This document shows, one piece after another, positions 1 to 5,032 of a DNA stretch of 5,032 nt. The DNA is from Firmicutes bacterium UBA4975. GTDB lineage: Bacteria; Bacillota; Proteinivoracia; UBA4975. Both the position numbers and the translations under genes were made by a program. Every line of letters starts with the position of its first letter. The stretch's first letter is position 1. Below the pieces are notes generated by a model. That model was given only the letters and a program-made list of their open reading frames with translations. It was not told where the DNA came from and ran no database searches. The stretch spans positions 7,821-12,852 of the forward strand of contig DGZR01000061.1 in the NCBI GenBank assembly GCA_002397155.1, given 5' to 3'.

Positions 1-1232
1 GAATCGTGTTCATCCAAGAGCTTGGCGGCCAGTTCCCGAAAGGGGCCCGACCCCCCGTTGCCGGCCGCTGCCAAAAGCCATTCAGCCGCTTGGCGCTGCT
101 GGCCCTTCATGACGTCGGTCAAGGAGGGCGCCGGGGTCCGCACTGCTTTAGCGCCGATGCTGCGCTGTATATAGCGGAAGTGGTCCTGTTCCCGGGGGGT
201 GACCAGGGAAATTGCTTCGCCGCTGCGGCCGGCGCGGCCCGTTCTGCCGATGCGGTGCACGTACCCTTCGGCGTCCTGGGGAATGTCAAAGTTGTAGACA
301 TGGCTGACTCCGGTGATGTCCAAGCCCCGGGCGGCCACGTCGGTGGCGACCAGGATGTCGACGATGCCGCTCTTGAACTGGCGGAGGACGGACTCCCGGC
401 GGGCCTGGGCCAGGTCCCCGTGAATGCCCTCGGCCGAGTAGCCGCGGCTTTTCAGGCCTTCGGCGATTTCATCCACACGGCGCTTAGTGCGGCCGAAAAC
501 AATGGCTAGCTCCGGCGGCTGGAGGTCGAGAAGGTGGCAGAGGGTGTCAAATTTCTTGTTCTCCTGAACCTCCACGTAGGATTGAGCCACCGTGGGCACA
601 GTGATTTCTTCGCTCTTGGTCTGGATGAGCTTGGGCTCCCTCATGAACTTTTGCGCCAGTTCCCGAATAGGGCGGGGCATGGTGGCGGAATAGAGCTGGG
701 TCTGGCGCTGCCTGGGCACCTCCAGAAGGATGGCCTCGATGTCCTCAATAAAACCCATGTTGAGCATTTCGTCGGCCTCGTCCAGAATCACGGTGGCCAC
801 TTCTCCCAGGTGAATGGTGCGGCGGCGGATGTGGTCCAGAAGGCGGCCCGGGGTCCCCACAATAATCTGGGGCGTTTTTTTTAAGCCGGAGATCTGGCGG
901 TTTATATCCTGCCCTCCATAGATTGGCAGGGCGCGGATGTGCTTAAAATCGCCGATTCTGTTTAATTCTTCCGCCACCTGCACCGCCAATTCCCGGGTGG
1001 GCGTGATGACCAGCCCCTGGGGGGGGCCCTGGTCGGGGCTGAAGCGTTCGACCATGGGGATGCCGAAAGCCGCGGTCTTTCCAGTCCCGGTCCGCGCCTG
1101 GCCGATGAGGTCCCGGCCGGCCAGGCCGAAGGGAATGGCCTCTCGCTGAATCGGGGTCGTCTCTTCAAAACCCATGTTGTTCACCGATTTTAAAACTTCG
1201 GGACTGAGTCCCAGTTGATTGAATGTAGTCAT
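1..1232 (-). CDS. DEAD-box ATP-dependent RNA helicase, CshA/DeaD-like (C-terminus cut by window edge)
   Basis: Cytoplasmic ATP-dependent RNA helicase that unwinds short RNA duplexes. Family members act in ribosome assembly, mRNA turnover and cold adaptation. The 410 visible codons carry the whole catalytic core: Q-motif ending at Gln29, Walker A ARTGTGKT with Lys52, PTREL at 78-82, TPGR at 127-130, DEAD at 151-154, SAT at 182-184, ATDVAARGLDI at 296-306 and HRIGRTGR at 326-333. RecA domain 1 spans about 1-205 and RecA domain 2 about 215-360. The following stretch looks like the start of the C-terminal extension seen in CshA/DeaD proteins; the tail, which usually holds the RNA-binding region, lies outside. 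The ATG at 1232 is chosen because AAGGAG lies 7 nt upstream; an ATG 4 nt earlier is out of frame. No frameshift was seen on reading through. The family is certain, but the CshA, CshB or DeaD subgroup cannot be settled without the tail. Confidence 0.95.
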   Translation of the reverse strand, partial: MTTFNQLGLSPEVLKSVNNMGFEETTPIQREAIPFGLAGRDLIGQARTGTGKTAAFGIPMVERFSPDQGPPQGLVITPTRELAVQVAEELNRIGDFKHIRALPIYGGQDINRQISGLKKTPQIIVGTPGRLLDHIRRRTIHLGEVATVILDEADEMLNMGFIEDIEAILLEVPRQRQTQLYSATMPRPIRELAQKFMREPKLIQTKSEEITVPTVAQSYVEVQENKKFDTLCHLLDLQPPELAIVFGRTKRRVDEIAEGLKSRGYSAEGIHGDLAQARRESVLRQFKSGIVDILVATDVAARGLDITGVSHVYNFDIPQDAEGYVHRIGRTGRAGRSGEAISLVTPREQDHFRYIQRSIGAKAVRTPAPSLTDVMKGQQRQAAEWLLAAAGNGGSGPFRELAAKLLDEHD

Positions 1233-1239
1233 GCATTAA

Positions 1240-1245
1240 CTCCTT
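1240..1245 (-). promoter_or_regulatory. Ribosome binding site of the helicase gene
   Basis: AAGGAG on the minus strand, 7 nt before the ATG whose first base is 1232. The spacing decides between two overlapping ATG triplets: the other one (1236-1234) is only 3 nt from this site and opens a different frame. Confidence 0.85.
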
Positions 1246-1265
1246 AAATGGTTTAGAATATATTA

Positions 1266-1280
1266 TCCCGGTTAGCGGGA
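1266..1280 (-). other. Small perfect hairpin in the helicase 5' leader
   Basis: TCCCG and CGGGA form a perfect 5-bp stem around a 5-nt loop. It lies between the predicted transcript start (about 1287) and the ribosome binding site (1245-1240), so it would be in the 5' leader. There is no U-run after it, so it is not a terminator. It could tune mRNA stability or translation, as leaders of cold-inducible helicase genes do in some bacteria, but nothing here proves a role. Confidence 0.5.
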
Positions 1281-1293
1281 GATATATCACCTC

Positions 1294-1322
1294 ATTATAC
1301 ATGACGGGGAAAGAAATGCCAG
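1294..1322 (-). promoter_or_regulatory. Sigma-A-type promoter of the helicase gene
   Basis: On the minus strand, a perfect TATAAT (1299-1294) lies 17 nt downstream of CTGGCA (1322-1317), which matches the -35 consensus TTGACA at 4 of 6 positions. The expected transcript start is near 1287, giving a leader of about 55 nt. Box matches and spacing are read directly; activity is inferred. Confidence 0.7.
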
Positions 1323-1372
1323 GGCATCGTCTTGCCCCTTTCAATCCCAAGGTAAAGGACGGCCCCTTAAGT

Positions 1373-1398
1373 GGCGGCGGGTGGATTTTTTTGCCGCC
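1373..1398. repeat. GC inverted repeat GGCGGC/GCCGCC in the divergent intergenic region
   Basis: GGCGGC (1373-1378) and GCCGCC (1393-1398) are perfect inverted arms separated by 14 nt that include a run of seven T (1386-1392). Both flanking genes point away from it, so it is not a terminator for either. It lies upstream of both predicted promoters and could be a protein site or chance in GC-rich DNA. The rest of the helicase-copA gap outside the promoters shows nothing else clear. Confidence 0.35.
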
Positions 1399-1443
1399 GG
1401 ATAGTGTAGACTAGGAAAAAAGGGGGCAAATCGTCCGGGTGTA

Positions 1444-1473
1444 TTGACAAAAATCCTGGGTATGGGTTACGCT
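1444..1473 (+). promoter_or_regulatory. Promoter of copA
   Basis: A perfect -35 box TTGACA sits at 1444-1449. With an 18-nt spacer, the best-placed -10 is TACGCT at 1468-1473, which keeps only the first two and the last consensus bases. The expected transcript start, near 1480, falls inside the CsoR-like operator, as expected for a promoter silenced by a bound repressor. A TATAAA at 1492-1497 is a better -10 by sequence but lies too close to the ribosome binding site and lacks a -35 at the right distance. Confidence 0.6.
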
Positions 1474-1487
1474 AGATATACCCATAC
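1460..1487. repeat. Perfect 8-bp inverted repeat overlapping the CsoR-like operator
   Basis: GTATGGGT (1460-1467) and ACCCATAC (1480-1487) are exact inverted arms 12 nt apart. The right arm shares bases with the left half of the operator at 1478-1494, and the left arm lies in the -35/-10 spacer. The two dyads therefore interlock. It may provide a second half-site for the same repressor or a site for another regulator. Confidence 0.5.
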
Positions 1488-1494
1488 GGGGTAT
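1478..1494 (+). promoter_or_regulatory. CsoR-like copper-responsive operator
   Basis: ATACCCATACGGGGTAT is an imperfect palindrome with ATACCC and GGGGTAT arms. It closely resembles the GC-rich TACCC...GGGTA operator bound by the Cu(I) sensor CsoR upstream of copZA in Bacillus. It overlaps the predicted transcript start and ends 4 nt before the copA ribosome binding site, so bound repressor would block initiation and Cu(I) would relieve it. Similarity to the Bacillus box is from memory, not from a motif search. No csoR gene is present in this window, so the regulator must be encoded elsewhere. Confidence 0.75.
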
Positions 1495-1497
1495 AAA

Positions 1498-1503
1498 GGG
1501 AGG
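1498..1503 (+). promoter_or_regulatory. Ribosome binding site of copA
   Basis: GGGAGG lies 7 nt before the GTG at 1511-1513. It fixes the non-ATG start: the next in-frame ATG is at the GMTCAAC motif itself and would delete part of the first metal-binding domain. Confidence 0.85.
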
Positions 1504-1510
1504 AATTGCA

Positions 1511-3976
1511 GTGGCTGAAAGTACCAGTAAGAAATCCTTTAAGATAGAAGGCATGACCTGTGCTGCCTGCTCCAACCGGGTGGAGAAAGCTTTGCAAAAA
1601 ACGCCGGGGGTGGAATCCGCCGCGGTAAATTTGGCCACCGGAAGGGCCGATGTCCGCTTTGACCCCAGCAAGGCCGATGAAAAAATGCTGCGCCAGGCCG
1701 TGGAAAAGACCGGCTACCGGGTGGCGGCAAGCGCGGAAAAACTCGAGCTGCAGATAGAGGGCATGACCTGCGCTGCCTGCGCTATTCGGGTAGAAAAAGG
1801 GCTCGGCGCCACCCGGGGGGTGAACAAGGCGGGGGTGAACCTGGCCACGGAAAAGGCCAGCATCGAGTATGACCCAGAACAGGTGGACATCCAGGCGCTC
1901 CTGGCCGCCGTGGAAAAAGCGGGCTACTTGGGTCGCATAGAGCCGAAAGAGGGCACAGGGGCGGCGGCAAGGGACGAAGACCAGGCCAAGGTGGAACTGG
2001 CCGCCAGGAGAATGAGAATCGCCTGGGCCTTCACCCTGCCGGCGGCGGTATGGATGCTGATTGCCATGACCAGGGGCGGCCACCAGCACGGCTGGCCCAC
2101 CGTCCTCAGTTTTAATTTGGGCATGGTCCTCTTGTCCCTGCCCGTCCTTACCTGGGCCGGGGGCCATGTCTACCGGTCGGCTTGGCGGGCGGTGCGTCAC
2201 GGGGGGGCGAACATGGATGTCCTCATCGCCATGGGCACTTTGGCCGCTATCGCCACCGGGGTGCTGGTTTTCTTTTGGCCGGTGGAAAATTACGCCGGAG
2301 TGGCGGGGATGATCATGTCCTTCCACCTGACGGGACGCTACATTGAAACCAGGGCCCGGGGCCGGGCCTCTCAATCCATAAAGAAGCTGCTGGAGCTGGG
2401 GGCGAAAACCGCCACCTTGGTGGTGGAGGGCCGGGAGGAGCAAGTGCCGATTCAGGATGTGCAGACAGGGGACGTGATGGTAATCCGCCCCGGAGAAAAG
2501 ATCCCCACCGACGGGCTCATCCTGGAGGGGGAAAGCGCGGTGGATGAGTCCATGGCCACCGGCGAATCATTGCCCGTCAGCCGCCGGCCCGGGGATGAGG
2601 TCATCGGCTCCACCGTCAATCAGCAAGGGCTGCTCAAGGTCCGGGCCACCAAGGTCGGCAAGGATACCTTTCTCAGCCAGGTAGTCAAATTAGTTGAAGA
2701 AGCCCAGGGCACCAAGGTTCCCATTCAGGAATTTGCCGACCGGGTCACCGGTTTCTTTGTCCCGGCGGTGCTGGCCATCGCGGCGGCAACCTTTCTCGCC
2801 TGGCTTCTTTTCCCCGCCCCCCTGGCGGCGGTAGGGGAAACCCTGCGGGGCATTTTGCCCTGGGTCAACCCCAGCCTCAGCGGGGCCACCCTGGCCCTCT
2901 TCGCCACAATTTCAGTTCTGGTTATCGCCTGTCCCTGCGCTTTAGGGCTGGCCACCCCCACCGCCTTGATGGTGGGCAGCGGCATGGGGGCGGAAAACGG
3001 CATCCTCATCCGCAATGGCGCCGCTATCCAGACTATGAGCGCCATCGACATCGTCGTCTTTGACAAGACGGGGACAATCACCCTGGGCAAGCCCAAGGTC
3101 ACCGATATCCTTGCCCCTGGGGGGGAAGAGGACGAAGTTTTGGCCCTGGCGGCCAGTGTGGAGCAGGGATCGGAACACCCCCTGGGTCGAGCCATCGTAG
3201 AGGCGGCCCGGGAAAGAAAGCTGGAGCTTAGGGACCCCGCCGCTTTTTCTTCCTTGACCGGCCGCGGGGTCAGGGCTGAAATCGAGGGCGGACCAGTCCT
3301 GGTGGGCAGCCGCCGACTCCTGGAAGAAGGGGGTATTGACTCCAAGGAGCTGGAGGCGGAAATGCTCCGCCTGGAGGAAGAGGGCAAGACGGCCATGCTG
3401 GTGGGAGCTAAGGGCCGGGCCCTGGGCCTAGTGGCGGTGGCCGATACTCTAAAAGAAGACTCCCTGTCGGCTATCCGGGAGCTGCAAGGGCTGGGGCTAA
3501 AGACCGCCATGATCACCGGGGACAACCAGCGCACCGCCAAGGCCATTGCCGCCAAGGTGGGTATAACCCAGGTGCTGGCCGAGGTCCTGCCCGACGGCAA
3601 GGTGGACGCCATCAAGAGTCTGCAGGCCAAGGGCCTGAAGGTGGCCATGGTGGGGGACGGCATCAACGACGCCCCCGCCCTCACCCAAGCCGACGTGGGA
3701 ATTGCCATCGGCACCGGCACCGACATCGCCATCGAAGCCGCCGATATCACCCTGGTCAGGGGCAGTCTCACCTCGGTGGTCAGCGCGGTAAAGCTCTCTC
3801 GGGCCACCTTCCGAAAAATCCGGCAAAACCTTTTTTGGGCTTTTGGCTACAATACCCTGGCCATTCCCCTGGCCATTCTGGGCCTGCTCCATCCGGTAAT
3901 CTCTGAGATGTCCATGGCGATGAGTTCAATCACTGTGGTGGGAAACGCCAACCTGCTCCGGCGGGCCAAAATATAA
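1511..3976 (+). CDS. copA: Cu(I)-exporting P1B-type ATPase CopA, two N-terminal heavy-metal-associated domains
   Basis: Inner-membrane pump that exports cytosolic Cu(I) at the cost of ATP. The 821 residues start at GTG, a normal length for a two-domain CopA. Two HMA domains carry GMTCAAC sites with Cys17/Cys20 and Cys87/Cys90. Membrane helices lie near 170-187, 198-216, 235-256, 261-277, 412-437, 458-482, 772-792 and 795-812. The actuator loop has TGES at 350-353. The membrane metal site has CPC at 474-476, YN at 780-781 and Met802/Ser806; this set is the Cu(I) signature of P1B-1 pumps rather than the Zn/Cd/Pb or Co types. Catalytic motifs are DKTGT with phosphorylated Asp518, His556-Pro557 in SEHPLG, TGDN at 669-672 and GDGIND at 715-720. 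All key residues are present and the frame is intact. A Met/His loop (MTRGGHQHG, 186-194) joins helices 1 and 2 and may face the exit side. The CsoR-like operator upstream supports copper induction. Silver is a likely second substrate, as in the family. Confidence 0.97.
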   Translation: MAESTSKKSFKIEGMTCAACSNRVEKALQKTPGVESAAVNLATGRADVRFDPSKADEKMLRQAVEKTGYRVAASAEKLELQIEGMTCAACAIRVEKGLGATRGVNKAGVNLATEKASIEYDPEQVDIQALLAAVEKAGYLGRIEPKEGTGAAARDEDQAKVELAARRMRIAWAFTLPAAVWMLIAMTRGGHQHGWPTVLSFNLGMVLLSLPVLTWAGGHVYRSAWRAVRHGGANMDVLIAMGTLAAIATGVLVFFWPVENYAGVAGMIMSFHLTGRYIETRARGRASQSIKKLLELGAKTATLVVEGREEQVPIQDVQTGDVMVIRPGEKIPTDGLILEGESAVDESMATGESLPVSRRPGDEVIGSTVNQQGLLKVRATKVGKDTFLSQVVKLVEEAQGTKVPIQEFADRVTGFFVPAVLAIAAATFLAWLLFPAPLAAVGETLRGILPWVNPSLSGATLALFATISVLVIACPCALGLATPTALMVGSGMGAENGILIRNGAAIQTMSAIDIVVFDKTGTITLGKPKVTDILAPGGEEDEVLALAASVEQGSEHPLGRAIVEAARERKLELRDPAAFSSLTGRGVRAEIEGGPVLVGSRRLLEEGGIDSKELEAEMLRLEEEGKTAMLVGAKGRALGLVAVADTLKEDSLSAIRELQGLGLKTAMITGDNQRTAKAIAAKVGITQVLAEVLPDGKVDAIKSLQAKGLKVAMVGDGINDAPALTQADVGIAIGTGTDIAIEAADITLVRGSLTSVVSAVKLSRATFRKIRQNLFWAFGYNTLAIPLAILGLLHPVISEMSMAMSSITVVGNANLLRRAKI

Positions 3977-3979
3977 TGC

Positions 3980-4007
3980 CTGGCTTTTTTGCCAAGTATG
4001 TTATACT
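3980..4007 (+). promoter_or_regulatory. Extended -10 promoter for the DUF1538 genes
   Basis: TGTTATACT at 3999-4007 is an extended -10 element (TG, one base, then TATACT, 5 of 6 matches). The -35 at 3980-3985 (CTGGCT, 3 of 6) is weak at a 16-nt spacing, which the extended -10 can compensate. It begins 4 nt after the copA stop codon and no convincing terminator separates them, so readthrough from copA is also possible. Expected transcript start is near 4013. Confidence 0.65.
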
Positions 4008-4072
4008 AAAGGGGAAAGCGTTTACTGCGGGGTAAGTAGGGAATTAGCGGGGAGGGCGACCTTCCCCGGGCA

Positions 4073-4112
4073 TAGCCACAAAGAGGATGCTGCACCCGCC
4101 CTTTTGTGGCTA
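4073..4112 (+). repeat. 10-bp perfect inverted repeat in the DUF1538 leader
   Basis: TAGCCACAAA (4073-4082) and TTTGTGGCTA (4103-4112) are exact inverted arms around a 20-nt loop. The stem is followed by CTCTTTTG, a short broken T-run. It could act as a weak attenuator, but the T-run is poor and the stem AT-rich at its inner end, so a structural role in the leader is at least as likely. Confidence 0.6.
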
Positions 4113-4136
4113 CTCTTTTGCCCCGTTTAATAAAAA

Positions 4137-4145
4137 GGGAGGTGG
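4137..4145 (+). promoter_or_regulatory. Strong ribosome binding site deciding a TTG start
   Basis: GGGAGGTGG contains GGAGGTG, a full complement to the 16S anti-Shine-Dalgarno core. The GGAGG core ends 7 nt before TTG at 4150-4152, which selects that codon over an in-frame ATG at 4087 that has no properly spaced site. Confidence 0.85.
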
Positions 4146-4149
4146 TAGA

Positions 4150-4839
4150 TTGAGTGTTAAGGATACCTTTTTTGAAGTCCTCCGCGCTATCCTTCCGGTC
4201 ACAGCAGTGGTTGTCTTGCTCCAGTTTACCCTAGTCCACTTACCCTGGAACACTTTCCTCACTTTCTTGCTCAGCGTCATCATGACCATCATCGGCTTGA
4301 CCCTTTTCCTCATCGGGGTCAAAGAGAGCCTGCTCTCCATCGGCGAATTGGTGGGGACCACCCTGTTTAAGAGCGGTAAGTTATGGTTTGTCATCGCCTT
4401 TAGCGTCGCCGTTGGCTTTGCCGTGACGGTGGCGGAACCGGGGGTGCAAGTCTTGGCCAATCAGGTCAGTATAGTTTCCCAGGAGGCGGTGTCCCGCTAC
4501 CTCTTGGTTGCAGTGGTCTCCTTGGGAGTGGGGATTTTTCTGGCCCTGGCTTTAATTAGGGTGATTTTTAAGGTGCCGATATTGCTGCTCCTGGGAGGGG
4601 GCTACATCTTGGCCTTGCTCCTGGCCCCCTTTTCGGCAAAAGAGTTTTTTGCCGTGGCCTTTGACGCCGGCGGCGCTACGACGGGGCCGGTGACTGTACC
4701 CTTCATCCTTTCCCTGGGGGTGGGGATTTCCACCATCCGCGGGTCCCGGGCTGCCTCAGAAGAAAGCTTTGGCTTTGTCGGACTGGGCTCGGTAGGCCCC
4801 ATCCTGGCTGTTTTGCTGCTCGGGGTGATTTTTAAATGA
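4150..4839 (+). CDS. DUF1538 family integral membrane protein
   Basis: Membrane protein of 229 residues with no established function. It is very hydrophobic, with helices near 10-29, 36-57, 77-95, 117-139, 143-160, 180-195 and 209-227. I recognise the family from two conserved stretches: AEPGVQVLANQV at 95-106, and the Gly/Thr-rich FDAGGATTGPVTVPF at 171-185, whose small residues inside a membrane region suggest a re-entrant loop or substrate path. This looks transporter-like, but the substrate is unknown. The start is TTG, set by the strong ribosome binding site just upstream; starting at ATG 4087 would add 21 residues encoded within the hairpin leader and is unlikely. The stop overlaps the next start as ATGA, so the two genes are probably co-translated. 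DUF1538 proteins occur as two-domain fusions or adjacent pairs, which fits. From memory, some lie next to PII-like regulators, but none is visible here. Confidence 0.88.
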   Translation: MSVKDTFFEVLRAILPVTAVVVLLQFTLVHLPWNTFLTFLLSVIMTIIGLTLFLIGVKESLLSIGELVGTTLFKSGKLWFVIAFSVAVGFAVTVAEPGVQVLANQVSIVSQEAVSRYLLVAVVSLGVGIFLALALIRVIFKVPILLLLGGGYILALLLAPFSAKEFFAVAFDAGGATTGPVTVPFILSLGVGISTIRGSRAASEESFGFVGLGSVGPILAVLLLGVIFK

Positions 4840-5032
4840 TGGCCCAGCTTTTTACCGGGTTTAGCCAGACCCTGCTCGATGCCCTGCTGGCCTTTGCCCC
4901 CCTCTTGCTTTTTTACGTCTTTTTCAATTATTTTTCCTGGAAACTGCCTCGCCGCCAAGTGGCAAGCTTTTTTCGGGGTCTGATTTTGGCCTTCGTAGGT
5001 CTGGTCTTGTTCTTGCAGGGGGTCAGCGTGGG
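4836..5032 (+). CDS. Second DUF1538-like membrane protein (N-terminal part, cut by window edge)
   Basis: Sixty-five complete codons are visible. ATG at 4836 overlaps the previous stop (ATGA); a second ATG follows at 4839, and either could be used. GGGGTGA at 4822-4828 is a usable ribosome binding site. Two membrane helices lie near 12-33 and 47-64, with a basic linker (KLPRRQ, 36-41) between them. Landmarks match the N-terminus of the upstream protein at a constant offset of six residues: Pro22 with Pro16, Leu37-Pro38 with Leu31-Pro32, Gly55-Leu56 with Gly49-Leu50, LFL 58-60 with LFL 52-54, and Gly62-Val63 with Gly56-Val57. This supports a paralogous half of a DUF1538 pair, possibly forming a heterodimer. 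The C-terminal motifs that would settle it lie beyond the window. Confidence 0.75.
   Translation, partial: MMAQLFTGFSQTLLDALLAFAPLLLFYVFFNYFSWKLPRRQVASFFRGLILAFVGLVLFLQGVSV

Larger units (their letters stand above)
4013..4149 (+). ncRNA. Hairpin-rich 5' leader, candidate cis-regulatory RNA
   Basis: About 135 nt separate the predicted transcript start from the TTG start. The leader can form a weak hairpin at 4021-4036, a strong 9-bp hairpin with a CGA loop at 4048-4068, and a 10-bp stem at 4073-4082/4103-4112. CUUCCC (4061-4066), part of the second hairpin's 3' arm, could instead pair with the GGGAGG ribosome binding site at 4137-4142, counting one G-U pair. CGGGG occurs at 4028-4032 and 4048-4052 and could pair with CCCCG at 4121-4125. 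This geometry could switch translation. I do not recognise it as any riboswitch class I know; the pairings are read by eye, and regulation is inference. Confidence 0.4.

Noticed and set aside
6..884. Long plus-strand open frames (167 and 116 codons) over the helicase
   Set aside because: They are antisense to an intact helicase with all motifs, have low-complexity composition typical of GC-rich shadow frames, and lack ribosome binding sites.
1322..1337. GGGCA/TGCCC 5-bp hairpin next to the helicase -35 box
   Set aside because: Short, no T-run, and outside the predicted transcript; not distinguishable from chance.
1332..1430. Distant near-inverted match of TTGCCCCTTT (1332-1341) with AAAGGGGGCAA (about 1418-1428)
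   Set aside because: The arms are imperfect and about 75 nt apart, and no gene arrangement makes use of them; likely chance.
1472..2443. 323-codon minus-strand open frame
   Set aside because: It lies opposite copA and its operator, its translation is rich in Pro/His/Gly with no recognisable domain, and it mirrors the GC-biased codon use of copA.
2725..3807. 360-codon minus-strand open frame
   Set aside because: Long but Ser/Pro/Ala-rich and wholly antisense to the conserved catalytic part of copA; long antisense frames are expected in such GC-rich genes.
3981..3994. TGGC-TTTTTT-GCCA as a copA terminator
   Set aside because: The stem is only 4 bp and the T-run is in the loop rather than after the stem, so it does not have the form of an intrinsic terminator.
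4008..4128. Closing helix AAAGGGG (4008-4014) with CCCCGTTT (4121-4128) for the DUF1538 leader
   Set aside because: The left arm lies at or before the expected transcript start near 4013, so most of it would not be in the RNA.
4602..4958. Minus-strand 118-codon open frame over the DUF1538 gene junction
   Set aside because: Antisense to two well-supported overlapping membrane-protein genes; no ribosome binding site or recognisable domain.

Overview
The window is GC-rich (roughly 60% by eye). It has strong GGAGG-type ribosome binding sites, GTG and TTG starts, and a copper operator of the Bacillus CsoR kind. This points to a Gram-positive host, most likely a GC-rich member of the Firmicutes/Clostridia; the genus cannot be fixed from the sequence. 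No RNA gene, insertion sequence, CRISPR array or integration scar was seen.

Layout. (1) Positions 1-1232, minus strand: a DEAD-box ATP-dependent RNA helicase of the CshA/DeaD type, with an intact catalytic core and its C-terminal tail cut by the window edge. (2) Positions 1233-1510: a divergent control region. It holds a sigma-A-like promoter and short leader for the helicase, and a TTGACA-led promoter with a CsoR-like copper operator for the plus-strand gene. (3) Positions 1511-3976: copA, a complete P1B-type Cu(I)-exporting ATPase with two N-terminal metal-binding domains. (4) Positions 3977-4149: a promoter with an extended -10 and a hairpin-rich leader of about 135 nt. (5) Positions 4150-4839: a complete DUF1538 membrane protein, translated from TTG. 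(6) Positions 4836-5032: the start of a second membrane protein that overlaps the first by ATGA and repeats its N-terminal residue pattern with identical spacing, so it is probably the other half of a DUF1538 pair.

How the parts work together. The CopA module looks self-contained: copper would release a CsoR-type repressor from the operator and induce export of cytosolic Cu(I). No csoR or copZ lies inside the window. The DUF1538 pair has its own promoter and appears to be a separate, translationally coupled two-gene unit with no established function. The helicase is a housekeeping or cold-stress RNA remodelling enzyme, transcribed away from copA. Of what the gene list does not explain, the two points most worth attention are the structured leader before the DUF1538 genes and the overlapping inverted repeats in the copA promoter.
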